From Deltaproteobacteria bacterium (lineage in GTDB: Bacteria; Myxococcota_A; UBA9160; PR03): a DNA stretch of 64,000 nt. The position numbers were made by a program, and so were the translations under genes. The stretch covers positions 1-64,000 of the forward strand of contig JAPSFT010000014.1 in NCBI GenBank assembly GCA_035063765.1, read 5' to 3'. A model generated the notes under the pieces. It ran no database searches, was not told the origin of the DNA, and saw only the letters and a program-made list of their open reading frames with translations. Of this stretch, positions 40,621-49,497 are shown piece after piece (position 1 is the first letter of the stretch; each line of letters opens with the position of its first letter).

Positions 40621-41804
40621 CGGCGCGGGACGCCACGCCGTCGCGGAATCCCGAGCATGCTGTAGACGAACGAGACGAGGACGGTCTGGATGCCGACCGC
40701 GGCGAGGGTGGCGCCCAGCACGGTCGGCCGCATCGTCTGGGAGACGTCGAGGGGCCCGAAGCCGGTGAGCCACCACGACCACGCCTGGACTCCGATGAGC
40801 GCGACGCCCACCACCGTGAGCGCCGCCCCTGCGAGCAGCCCGCGCTCCAGCGTGAACACCGAGAACGACCGCTCGAGGCGCGGAGCAGGCGCGCCGAGCT
40901 CCTCGACCAGCGCGTAGATTCGCATCGCCAGCGCCGTCGTGGCGGCTCCGTAGCCGACCAGGACCAGCAGGCTGCCGATGACCAGCGTGTGCACGTCGAG
41001 GGTCACCGCGCGCACGGTCCGCGGTCCGAAGAGCACGAGGCCCATCAGCAGCGCGCCCAGGCCCGCCAGCACGACGCCCGGGACCAGCAGGGTCCAGCGT
41101 GGTGAGAGCGTGAGCAGGAAGCGCAGGTGGCGCCAGCCGTCGCGCCAGCGTCGCAGGTGGGGCGCGCGCGAGCGGCCGTCGGGCCGGAGGGTCACCGGCA
41201 CCTCGTCGATGCGCATCCTTCGCACCGCCGCCTTCACCACGATCTCGCTCGCGAACTCCATGCCGCTCGTGCGCAGCTCCATCGCCCGGTAGGCGTCGGC
41301 CGTGAGCGCACGCAGCCCGCAGTGGAAGTCCGATGTGGGTGCGCGGAAGAGCCGCCGTTCGAGCCACGAGAGCACCGGGTTGCCGAGGTAGCGGTGCAGC
41401 CATGGCATCGCTCCCGGCTCGATCCGACCCCGAAAGCGCGAGCCCATCACGAGGTCGGCGCCGTTGCGCAGCCGCTCGATCAGCCGGTACGCCTCGCGGA
41501 AGTCGTAGGAGAGGTCGGCGTCGCCCATCACGAGGAAGCGCCCGCGGGCGGCGTCGAAGCCGCCCATCAGGGCGCTGCCGTAGCCACGCTCGGGCACCGC
41601 GACCACCCGTGCGCCGAGCCGTTCCGCGAGCTCCCGCGAGCCGTCGCTGGAGCCGTTGTCCGCGACGATGATCTCGGCGTCGAGCTGGTGCGCTTCGATG
41701 CAGGCGCGCACCTCGGCGACGCAGCGCTCGAGCGTGTCCGCCTCGTTCAGGCAGGGCATGACGAACGAGACCTCGACGTGCGATCGTTCCGCTCTGGTCG
41801 ACAC
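40617..41804 (-). CDS. DPM1-like family 2 glycosyltransferase with membrane tail
   Basis: About 395 residues. The GT-A domain has VSFVMPCLNEADTLERCV, IIVADNGSSDGSRELAE, FLVMGDADLSYDFREAY and SDFHCGLRALTADAYRA. Four C-terminal membrane segments follow. The pattern is that of polyprenyl-phosphate sugar transferases (dolichol-phosphate-mannose-synthase-like), which put one sugar on a lipid carrier. The start is taken as GTG 41804 because the domain begins just after it; ATG 41858 is also possible, but it has no ribosome site. Such a lipid-sugar would have fitted the STT3-like protein two genes downstream before that gene decayed. Confidence 0.87.
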   Translation of the reverse strand: MSTRAERSHVEVSFVMPCLNEADTLERCVAEVRACIEAHQLDAEIIVADNGSSDGSRELAERLGARVVAVPERGYGSALMGGFDAARGRFLVMGDADLSYDFREAYRLIERLRNGADLVMGSRFRGRIEPGAMPWLHRYLGNPVLSWLERRLFRAPTSDFHCGLRALTADAYRAMELRTSGMEFASEIVVKAAVRRMRIDEVPVTLRPDGRSRAPHLRRWRDGWRHLRFLLTLSPRWTLLVPGVVLAGLGALLMGLVLFGPRTVRAVTLDVHTLVIGSLLVLVGYGAATTALAMRIYALVEELGAPAPRLERSFSVFTLERGLLAGAALTVVGVALIGVQAWSWWLTGFGPLDVSQTMRPTVLGATLAAVGIQTVLVSFVYSMLGIPRRRGVPRR

Positions 41805-41928
41805 CGGCGCCGTCTCATCCTGCCATCGGGGGCGGCATGATACCCTGGCCGTCGCCATCGTACCGCGCCGCCGGTAGCGGTCGCTTCCCGCCAGCCGGAG
41901 GATCGCCAGGATCACCGGGAGGTCCAGC

Positions 41929-42711
41929 GTGGGGGATCGGCATGACGGGGCTGCCATGACGGCGCGTGATCGCGAGGACCGGGAGCGGGGGTTCTTCGAC
42001 CGGCACTACGAAGGTGTTTCCTACCACCCCGATGGGTGGAAGCTGCGGATGGAGCGCGACCTGCGCGTCCTGCTCGACGAGCTCGGCGACCACGGTCCGG
42101 GTCGCGTGCTCTCGATCGGCTGCGGGGACGGGGCCTTCGAGCTCCTGCTCGCGCGCCACGCCACCTCGGTGCTGGGCGTGGACCTCTCGCCGGCTGCGAT
42201 CGCCGCTGCCGAGCGGGAGCGGGCGCGCCAGGGCGTCGCCAACGCCTCCTTCCGCTGCACCTCGTTCCGCGACCTGGCCTGGCAGGATCCATTCGACACG
42301 ATCGTGTGCCTGGCGTTCCTGCACCACGTCCCCGAGCCCGAGCTGGACGGGTTCCTCCGCTCCTGTCGCGAGCACCTGGCGCCGCGGGGGCTGTTCTTCT
42401 CGCAGGATCCCAACGTGCACGGCGCGCTGCGCGCCGCGGGACGGGTCCTGCTCGGCCGGCGCTACGACGCCTTCCACACGCCCGACGAACGCGAGCTCGA
42501 TCCCGAGCAGCTGCGTGGCGCGCTGCGCGCCGCCGGCTTCGGCGCCGCTGCGATCCGCCACGTCGACCTGGCGCTGATCCCCGCCTGCTACCTGCTGGCG
42601 CGAGGGCCGGCCTGGCCGTTGCGCGCTGCGGCGTGGGCCGATCGGCTGTGGTGCGCGAGCCCGCTCGCACGCTGGAGCAGCGGCTTCGTCGCGGTCGCCC
42701 GAAACGGCTGA
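41929..42711 (+). CDS. class I SAM-dependent methyltransferase
   Basis: A 260-residue methyltransferase with RVLSIGCGDGAFELLLARH, VLGVDLSPAAIAAAE, FDTIVCLAFLHHVPEPEL and HLAPRGLFFSQDPN. It belongs to the general Methyltransf_11/25 group. The start at GTG 41929 is preferred because GGGAGG lies six bases upstream; an inner ATG at 41956 is possible. It diverges from the glycosyltransferase gene and may act in the same glycan or lipid pathway. The substrate is unknown. Confidence 0.85.
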   Translation: MGDRHDGAAMTARDREDRERGFFDRHYEGVSYHPDGWKLRMERDLRVLLDELGDHGPGRVLSIGCGDGAFELLLARHATSVLGVDLSPAAIAAAERERARQGVANASFRCTSFRDLAWQDPFDTIVCLAFLHHVPEPELDGFLRSCREHLAPRGLFFSQDPNVHGALRAAGRVLLGRRYDAFHTPDERELDPEQLRGALRAAGFGAAAIRHVDLALIPACYLLARGPAWPLRAAAWADRLWCASPLARWSSGFVAVARNG

Positions 42712-42740
42712 CCCGCATCCGGCCAGCGATCGCGACGCCC

Positions 42741-43772
42741 TCAGGCGACGTGCGCGAGGTCCTCGCGCCGGACTTCGTGCGCGAGCGGCTCGCCGCGCAC
42801 CAGCCGCTCGAGCTCGTCGAGTGCGAGCGCCGCGAGCCGCTGGGTCTCGGCGCCCATCGCGCCCGCGACGTGCGGGGTCAGGAACACGTTCGGCAGGTCG
42901 TAGAGCGGGGAGTCGGCGGGCAGGATCTCGGGGTCCGTCACGTCGAGCACCGCGTCGAGGCGGCCGCTCACGAGCTCGTCGGCGAGCGCGGCCGGGTCGA
43001 CGAGGCCGCCGCGGGCGGTGTTGACGAGCACCGCGCCGTCGCGCAGCAGGGCGAGGCGGCGGCGGTCGAGGAGTCCGCGCGTCTCGGGCAGGAGCGGCGC
43101 GTGGAGGCTCACGACGTCGGCGCGCGCGAGCAGCTCGTCGAGCGCGAGCGGCTCGGCGCCGAGCGTGTGGGCCTCGCCTGGCACCAGCAAGGGGTCGTGG
43201 ACGAGCCGCGCGAAGTCGAAGGGGCGCAGCCGCTCGAGCACGAGGCGGCCGATCCGCGACGCGCCCACGATCCCGACCGTGCGGCCGAGGCTGCCGAGCG
43301 GCCCCGGCACCTCGCGCGGCCACAGGCGCAGCGCGCGCACCTCGCGATAGAGCCGCTGCAGGCGGAAGGCGCGCTTGCTCGCCAGCAGGATCGCCGCGAC
43401 CGTGAACTCGGCGACCGGCACGGCGTTGGCCGCGGCGGCCGACGACACCCGGATTCCGCGCTCCCACACGGCCTCGCCCAGGTGTCCCTTCACGGTCCCA
43501 GCCGCGTGGAGGATCGCGCGCAGGCGCGGCGCGCGGGCCAGCACGCCGGCGCCGACGGACGGGCAGCCCCAGCCGGTCAGCAGCACGTCGGCACACGCCA
43601 GCAGACGCCCGGCGCGCTCGTCGTCGAAGCGCTGGAGCGGCTCGGGGTCGGGCACCTCCGCCAGCGTGGCGAGGCGCGCGCGCAGGGCCGACGAGAACAG
43701 CTCGGGCGTGAGGGCCGGGGCCATCGCCAGCACCACGGTCGGCCGCGCCGCCACCGGCCGGCCGCCGCTCAC
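42741..43772 (-). CDS. D-2-hydroxyacid dehydrogenase family protein
   Basis: A 343-residue NAD-dependent dehydrogenase. The nucleotide loop is TVGIVGASRIGRLVLERL (GxSxxG in place of the usual GxGxxG), followed by LVHDPLLVPGE. The catalytic arginine region is LVNTARGGLVDPAAL, the glutamate lies in DVTDPEILP and the histidine in FLTPHVAGAMG. Family members reduce 2-keto acids. The GTG at 43772 overlaps the stop of the big lipoprotein gene, so the two are coupled; this suggests the substrate comes from the same pathway. Confidence 0.87.
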   Translation of the reverse strand: MSGGRPVAARPTVVLAMAPALTPELFSSALRARLATLAEVPDPEPLQRFDDERAGRLLACADVLLTGWGCPSVGAGVLARAPRLRAILHAAGTVKGHLGEAVWERGIRVSSAAAANAVPVAEFTVAAILLASKRAFRLQRLYREVRALRLWPREVPGPLGSLGRTVGIVGASRIGRLVLERLRPFDFARLVHDPLLVPGEAHTLGAEPLALDELLARADVVSLHAPLLPETRGLLDRRRLALLRDGAVLVNTARGGLVDPAALADELVSGRLDAVLDVTDPEILPADSPLYDLPNVFLTPHVAGAMGAETQRLAALALDELERLVRGEPLAHEVRREDLAHVA

Positions 43773-45967
43773 TGCACGCGGAAGGGCGTGCGCACCGCAC
43801 CCTCGACCTGGTCGTTCCCGAGGAAATGCAGGAGGCCGCTCCCGGTCTCGGCGTCGAGGAAGAACGCGTTGCGCTCCTCGAACGGGATCTGCACCCAGGG
43901 GTTGTCCATGCGCGGGTAGCCCGTGATCGGCACCTCGCTGCCGGCGACGACGAGCGGGCCCGTCCAGGCGAACTCGACCGTGCCCTGGCTGGGGGAGCCG
44001 TAGGAGACCGTGAAGAAGGGCGGCAACGTGCCCGCGGGCAGGCCGGTGGTCGCCGCGGTCACCGTCACGGGCGCTGCACGCAGCGCGTCGCGGAAGGCCT
44101 GGAACGAGCCCCAGTCCGCCGCGCGCCCGCACTCGACGATCCACACGTTGTCCGGCCCACCCGAGGCCACGAGGTCCCACGGGAGGGTCATCCCGTCGTT
44201 CGGTACCTCGGGCCCGTGATCGACGAACTCGGCGAGCCGCCACGAGTAGAGGCCGACGTAGCCGTCGCGGAAGCGCGCGAAGGTCCAGTGGCCGTCGCGC
44301 ACGACCTCGTCGAAGTGGTCCTGCGGCAGGTAGGCGTGGGTGTAGGGCTCGTAGCGGGTGATCGCGTCGGCCGGCGGGAACGCCAGCGGCTGGTACTGCG
44401 GCGCGTACAGGTGGATCGCCACGTTCTCGTGTTGCGCCGACCGCGGCTGCGAGGCGGTGCCGGTCCAGTCGCCGGGCTCCCCGTCGTCGCCCCAGGAGGT
44501 GTCGTGCCGCGGGGCGTGCCCCGGATGGGTCGTGAAGATCTGGGCGTTGGCGTCGAAGGTGAGCTGCCAGGAGTGGTACTGGAAGCCCCGGTAGCCCTTC
44601 CGGTAGTCCTGGGCGGACGAGAGCATGTAGTCGGGCGTGCGCCAGGTGTAGGTGTTCACCTGCTCGTTCAGGCCGCCCGAGATCGAGGCCGCGAGGAGCT
44701 GGGCGATCGGCATCGCCGTCGCCGCGTCCGGGAAGCCCGCCTTCAGGGCGGCGTAGGGCAGGAACAGCTCGCTCTCCCAGAGGTCGTAGCGATCGGCGAC
44801 GTCGAAGAGCTTCGGGATCACCGGCCAGGTGATCAGCGCGCTCATCGCCCACCAGACGTGGATGTACTCCTCGCTGAAGTCGAAGCCGTAGGGGCCCGGC
44901 GGGACGACGTAGCCGCCCTCTCCGTCGGGGACCAGTGGGGCATCCTCGTCGAGCGCGATTCCCATGCGCTCGCGGTCGGCGAAGGAGGCCTGGCTGCGCG
45001 CCACGTCGAGGACGAGCTGGGGCAGCCGGTACTTCTTGGCTCGTGCCAGCAGCACCGCGCCGGCATCGGTGGCGGCAGGGTAGGGGTACTCGGTCTGGTC
45101 GAAGAGCAGCTTGGCGAGGCCGAAGGTGTCCTCGTCGAGCGCCGTCATCTTGTCCTTCTTGTAGGAGCGCCCGTGGGTGGCCCCGAACGCGCCGCGGAAG
45201 CTGTGGAGTGCGATGTCGAGCAGGACGCGGTCGAGCAGGATCGCAGCGCCGGTCGCGATCTCCGGGTCGTCCGCGAACTCGACGAGGGTGAGCAGCGGCG
45301 TCACGTCCTTCTGGTAGTAGACGTTCGAGTGCCACTCGTCGAAGCCGAAGCGCGCCTTGTGGTCGAGCCAGCGGCGGATCCAGGCGGCGGCCCGCTCGCG
45401 ATGCTGCGCGCCGGTCCAGCCGGTGATCGTGAAGGTTGCCTCCGGGAACTCCTGGCCGATCAGGTACTCGAGCGTGTGGAAGATGATCTGGTGGTTCTCG
45501 GACCAGTACCACTTGTCGTCGACGATCCCTTCGGGCTGGGGATCGGTGTACCAGAACTTGAAGGAGAGGAAGGCGTCGGCGGTCTTCTGCCAGAGCTCGG
45601 GCGCCACGGCCGGGTTCGGGTGGTAGCCGAGGTAGGCGTTCAGCATGTAGAGCAGGGTGAAGTCGGTGGTGTCCTCCATCGCCGCGATGCGGGCGAAGTC
45701 GGCGTCCCACGCGTCCGGGCCCCAGGTGCCCGGCATCATGACGCCCATCGGTTCGCGCGCCTCGCGCTCCATGTGCGCGATCGCCGAGGTCTGGCTCGTG
45801 GTGTGGATCGCCGCGGTCGCGAAGTCCAGGAACGCGTCGATGCGCGCCTCGTAGGCGGCGGCGTCCGCCGGGGAGAGCTCGCCCGGGCCGAAGGGGTCCT
45901 GTTCGCACGCGAGGGCGGACGCCAGCGGGAGCAGCGCGAGAAGGAGCATCCGAGGGGGCGGGGCCAT
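43769..45967 (-). CDS. large lipoprotein of unknown function, lyase-like appearance
   Basis: A 732-residue lipoprotein with its lipobox at SALAC (Cys21), so probably held to the outer membrane. The segment KWYWSENHQIIFHTLEYLIG near residues 155-174 and the many aromatic helix repeats after it resemble an (alpha/alpha) toroid as in alginate or heparin lyases. The C-terminal third is beta-rich. I do not recognise the family, so polysaccharide cleavage is only a guess from the Asn-His-Gln motif and aromatic content. It is coupled by GTGA to the hydroxyacid dehydrogenase gene and diverges from ppk1. Confidence 0.75.
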   Translation of the reverse strand: MAPPPRMLLLALLPLASALACEQDPFGPGELSPADAAAYEARIDAFLDFATAAIHTTSQTSAIAHMEREAREPMGVMMPGTWGPDAWDADFARIAAMEDTTDFTLLYMLNAYLGYHPNPAVAPELWQKTADAFLSFKFWYTDPQPEGIVDDKWYWSENHQIIFHTLEYLIGQEFPEATFTITGWTGAQHRERAAAWIRRWLDHKARFGFDEWHSNVYYQKDVTPLLTLVEFADDPEIATGAAILLDRVLLDIALHSFRGAFGATHGRSYKKDKMTALDEDTFGLAKLLFDQTEYPYPAATDAGAVLLARAKKYRLPQLVLDVARSQASFADRERMGIALDEDAPLVPDGEGGYVVPPGPYGFDFSEEYIHVWWAMSALITWPVIPKLFDVADRYDLWESELFLPYAALKAGFPDAATAMPIAQLLAASISGGLNEQVNTYTWRTPDYMLSSAQDYRKGYRGFQYHSWQLTFDANAQIFTTHPGHAPRHDTSWGDDGEPGDWTGTASQPRSAQHENVAIHLYAPQYQPLAFPPADAITRYEPYTHAYLPQDHFDEVVRDGHWTFARFRDGYVGLYSWRLAEFVDHGPEVPNDGMTLPWDLVASGGPDNVWIVECGRAADWGSFQAFRDALRAAPVTVTAATTGLPAGTLPPFFTVSYGSPSQGTVEFAWTGPLVVAGSEVPITGYPRMDNPWVQIPFEERNAFFLDAETGSGLLHFLGNDQVEGAVRTPFRVQ

Positions 45968-46046
45968 GGGCGCGCATGCTAGCGAAGCCCCGCGGGCCGC
46001 GGCCGGCCGACTTGGCTCGTTCGCACGGGTAGCCGATCCTCCCGGC

Positions 46047-48107
46047 ATGCCCCCCGGCGACGGCGAGCACCCCGACTGGTTCGTCAACCGCGAGCTGTCC
46101 TGGCTCGCGTTCAACGAGCGCGTGCTCGAGGAGGCCCGTGACCCGGCCAACCCGCTGCTGGAGCGGGTCAAGTTCCTCGCGATCTTCGACGCGAACCTGC
46201 TCGAGTTCTACGAGATCCGCGTGGCCGGCCTGCGCCAGCAGGAGGAGGCCGGCATCGGCAAGAGCGGCCCCGACGGCATGACCGCCGCCGAGCAGCTCGA
46301 GGCGATCGACGCCCGGGTCCGCGAGGGGGTCGCCGCCTTCTACACGTGCTGGAACGACGAAGTCCGCCCGGCCCTCGAGAAGGAGGGCATCGTCGTGGCG
46401 CACCCCGAGCAGCTCGACGGTGAACGGCAGGCCTGGCTGCGCGCGCACTTCCAGCGCGAGATCTTCCCGGTGCTGACCCCGATCGCGGTCGACCCCACCC
46501 ACCCGTTCCCCTTCGTCGGCAGCGGCAGCCTCAGCATCGCGGCGCTGCTCGACACCGAGGACCCCGAGGAGCCCGTACGGCTCGCCGTGGTCCAGGTCCC
46601 GCAGGTGCTCCCGCGCATCTTCCGCGTGCCGGGCGGCGGCCCGCGCACCTACGTCTTCCTCGCCGACACCGTCCGCTGGCAGCTCGCCGAGCTCTTCGCG
46701 GGCGCCACGATCCTCGACCACACCGCCTTCCGGGTGACCCGCAACAGCAACCTCTACGTGGACGAGGAGGAGGTCGAGAACCTGCTCACCGCGATCGAGC
46801 AGGAGCTGCGCCGCCGGCGGCGCGGCGACCCGGTGCGGCTCGAGGTCCGGGGCCCGGTCGGGGAGCGCCTGCGCCAGGAGCTGCTGGAGGTGTTCGAGCT
46901 CGGGCCGGGCGAGCTCTTCGAGTGCCAGGGGCCGGTGAACCTCTCGCGCCTGCTGCAGCTCGTCGAGCTCGAGAAGAGCGAGCGGCTCTCGGCGCCGCGC
47001 TTCGTGGCGCCCGTGCACGTCGCGCTGCGCGACCCGGCCAAGCTCTTCCCGGTGATCCGCTCCGGCGACGTCCTGCTCCACCACCCCTTCGACTCCTTCG
47101 ACAGCGTGGTCGAGTTCCTCGAGCAGGCGGCGCTCGATCCGCGCGTGCTGGCCATCAAGCAGACGCTCTACCGGACCAGCGAGGACTCGCCGATCGGGCG
47201 CGCGCTGCTGGCGGCCGCCGAGCGCGGCAAGCAGGTGACCGCGCTGGTGGAGCTGAAGGCGCGCTTCGACGAGGAGAAGAACATCCGCTGGGCGCGGCGC
47301 ATGGAGGAGGCCGGCGTCCAGATCGTGTACGGCCTGGTGGGCCTGAAGACGCACTGCAAGCTGATGCTGGTGGTGCGCCGCGACGAGGACGGCCTCCGCC
47401 GCTACGCACACATCGGCACCGGCAACTACAACCACACCACCGCCCGCCAGTACACGGACTTCGGGCTCTTCACCGCCGACCCCGACGTGACCGGCGAGGT
47501 CGCGAGCGTCTTCAACCTGCTGACCAGCCTCTCGAGCCGCGAACGCTGGCAACACCTGCTGGTGGCGCCCTTCAACCTCCGCTCGGGGCTGCTCGAGCGG
47601 ATCCGGCGCGAGACTGCGCACGCGCGCGCAGGCCGGCCCTCCGGGATCGTCGCGAAGCTCAACGCGATCCAGGACGAGGAGCTGATCCTTGCTCTCTACG
47701 AGGCCTCGCGCGCCGGCGTCGGGATCGACCTCGTCGTGCGCGGCATCTGCGCGCTGCGCCCGGGCGTGCCCGGCCTCTCCGAGCGGATCCGGGTGCGCTC
47801 GATCGTGGACCGCTTCCTCGAGCACACGCGCGCCGTGCGTTTCGAGAACGACGGCCGGCCGGAGCTGTGGATCGGGAGCGCCGACTGGATGCCGCGCAAC
47901 CTCTCGGGTCGTGTCGAGGTGATGTGCCGGGTGCGAGCCCCCGCGCTCGTCCAGCGGCTCGAGGAGATCCTGGCGCTCTACCAGCGCGACGACGTGAAGG
48001 CGCGCGAGCTCGGCCCCGACGGGCGCTACCGCCGCGCCGCCCGCGGGCCGGGCGTGCGCGCCCAGGAGTGGCTCATCGGGCGCGCGAGCCAGGGCCTGCC
48101 GTCCTAG
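46047..48107 (+). CDS. ppk1: polyphosphate kinase 1
   Basis: A 686-residue PPK1 of full length. It starts WFVNRELSWLAFNERVLEEA and has FPVLTPIAVDPTHPFPF, then IKQTLYRTSEDSPI and LVELKARFDEEKNIRWAR. The catalytic histidine is His455 in YAHIGTGNYNHTTA. It makes long polyphosphate chains from ATP at the inner membrane, and the reverse. The ATG at 46047 is chosen because the conserved N-terminus follows directly; an in-frame start at 45966 would add 27 atypical residues. It overlaps the end of the convergent MFS gene by 35 bases. No exopolyphosphatase gene is next to it. Confidence 0.95.
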   Translation: MPPGDGEHPDWFVNRELSWLAFNERVLEEARDPANPLLERVKFLAIFDANLLEFYEIRVAGLRQQEEAGIGKSGPDGMTAAEQLEAIDARVREGVAAFYTCWNDEVRPALEKEGIVVAHPEQLDGERQAWLRAHFQREIFPVLTPIAVDPTHPFPFVGSGSLSIAALLDTEDPEEPVRLAVVQVPQVLPRIFRVPGGGPRTYVFLADTVRWQLAELFAGATILDHTAFRVTRNSNLYVDEEEVENLLTAIEQELRRRRRGDPVRLEVRGPVGERLRQELLEVFELGPGELFECQGPVNLSRLLQLVELEKSERLSAPRFVAPVHVALRDPAKLFPVIRSGDVLLHHPFDSFDSVVEFLEQAALDPRVLAIKQTLYRTSEDSPIGRALLAAAERGKQVTALVELKARFDEEKNIRWARRMEEAGVQIVYGLVGLKTHCKLMLVVRRDEDGLRRYAHIGTGNYNHTTARQYTDFGLFTADPDVTGEVASVFNLLTSLSSRERWQHLLVAPFNLRSGLLERIRRETAHARAGRPSGIVAKLNAIQDEELILALYEASRAGVGIDLVVRGICALRPGVPGLSERIRVRSIVDRFLEHTRAVRFENDGRPELWIGSADWMPRNLSGRVEVMCRVRAPALVQRLEEILALYQRDDVKARELGPDGRYRRAARGPGVRAQEWLIGRASQGLPS

Positions 48108-49497
48108 CCGCTCCCCGCGTGGCCTCGCGGCGCGCGATCTCGCGCAGGATCTCGGCGTGCCGCTCACGGGTGAGCGGATAGCCGCGCAGCAGCCACACGC
48201 CGATCACGAGGAAGAACGGCGGCGCGAGCGCCGTCATCCAGCGGATCGCCTGGCGCGCGGTCTCGCTCTGCTCGGCCTGGCCGGGCGCGAAGCCGAGCAC
48301 GTCGAGGAGCCCCATCACGAGCGCCACCCCGAGCGCGCCGCCGAGCTTGCGCAGGAAGGTGAAGATGCCGTTGTAGAGGCCCTCGCGGCGCTCGCCGACC
48401 CGCACGTCGTCCTCGTCGATCACCTCGCCGAGCATCGACCAGGGCATCACGTCCACCGCCGCGTAGCCGAGGCCGATCACCGGCATCCACGCCAGCAGGA
48501 GCCACCGGGGGGTCTCCGGCTCGACGAAGGCCAGCACGAGGCTCGTCGCGGCCCACCAGAGCGAGCCGATCGCGAAGACCTGCGCCTTGTCGCGGCCCCG
48601 CGCGAGCCACAGCCAGCCGGGCAGGGCGACCACCGCCGCGGCCAGGAAGAGCGTCATGGCGGGCTCGAAGTCGCGGGAGCGGCCGAGCCAGAAGGTGACG
48701 TGGAGGATCAGGAGCGCGCCCGCCAGGTCCATCGCGATGCGGCCCATGATGTAGACCGCCGTCAGCTGGTTGAAGCTGCGGTGGCCGAAGGCTGCGCGCA
48801 GGCCCTCGCCGAAGGGCTGCTCGGCCGGGCGCTCCTGGAAGGCGGGCCGCTCGAAGGTCGTGAGGTACACCGCCACCCAGGGCAGGGCCAGCAGCACGCC
48901 GAAGCTGGCGCCGGCCAGCGCGAAGCCCTCGCGGCCGCCCCCGAAGAGCTCCGCCACGGGCCGGATCGACACGGCCGCGAAGACGCCGAGCAGCGCGCCC
49001 ACCGTCCGGTAGGTGTTGAGCGAGGTGCGCGCGTCGTAGTCGAGTGCCATCTCGGGCAGGATCGCCAGGTACGGGACCGAGAGGACGGTCATCGAGAGCG
49101 CGTGCAGGAGATAGACCGTGGCGTAGTAGGCGAAGCGGCCCGCCATGCCGTCGATCGGCGCGTCGACCCACATCAGGGCGAAGCTCGCGCCGTAGGGGAT
49201 CGCGCCGAGCAGGAAGTAGGGCCGGCGCCGGCCGATCCGCCAGCGCGTCCGGTCCGAGAGCCGGCCCATCAGCGGATCGGCGAAGGCGTCGACCGTGCGC
49301 CCGATCAGGGGCACCAGGCCCGCCAGCGCCGGGCGCAGGTCGGCGACCTGGGTCAGGAAGTAGGAGGCGTAGAGGAGCCCGAGCGCGGCCAGCGAGGTGT
49401 TGACCGTGAAGTCGCCGAGGCCGTAGACGCTCTTGCGCAGGGGACCGAGCCGGGGCTCGCGCGCCGCCCGCGGTGCCGGCAGCGCCGCCCGGCTCAC
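48073..49497 (-). CDS. MFS transporter of the glycoside-pentoside-hexuronide type
   Basis: A 474-residue protein with twelve membrane segments. SVYGLGDFTVNTSLAALGL near the start, GRTVDAFADPLMGRLSDRTR and RRRPYFLLGAIP are typical of the GPH cation symporter group (MFS_2). Later GEVIDEDDVRVGERREGLYNG fits as well. It probably imports a sugar or a lipid-like solute with Na+ or H+. The start is GTG 49497, overlapping the stop of the exonuclease gene. Its 3' end overlaps ppk1 on the other strand. Confidence 0.88.
   Translation of the reverse strand: MSRAALPAPRAAREPRLGPLRKSVYGLGDFTVNTSLAALGLLYASYFLTQVADLRPALAGLVPLIGRTVDAFADPLMGRLSDRTRWRIGRRRPYFLLGAIPYGASFALMWVDAPIDGMAGRFAYYATVYLLHALSMTVLSVPYLAILPEMALDYDARTSLNTYRTVGALLGVFAAVSIRPVAELFGGGREGFALAGASFGVLLALPWVAVYLTTFERPAFQERPAEQPFGEGLRAAFGHRSFNQLTAVYIMGRIAMDLAGALLILHVTFWLGRSRDFEPAMTLFLAAAVVALPGWLWLARGRDKAQVFAIGSLWWAATSLVLAFVEPETPRWLLLAWMPVIGLGYAAVDVMPWSMLGEVIDEDDVRVGERREGLYNGIFTFLRKLGGALGVALVMGLLDVLGFAPGQAEQSETARQAIRWMTALAPPFFLVIGVWLLRGYPLTRERHAEILREIARREATRGAARTAGPGSRAR

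Noticed and set aside
42741-48167. A single open minus-strand frame of about 1,800 codons
   Set aside because: Most of it is the mirror of ppk1 and of the large lipoprotein gene in another frame. Only the last 343 codons (hydroxyacid dehydrogenase) have a family pattern. In very GC-rich DNA stops are rare, so long antisense frames are expected.
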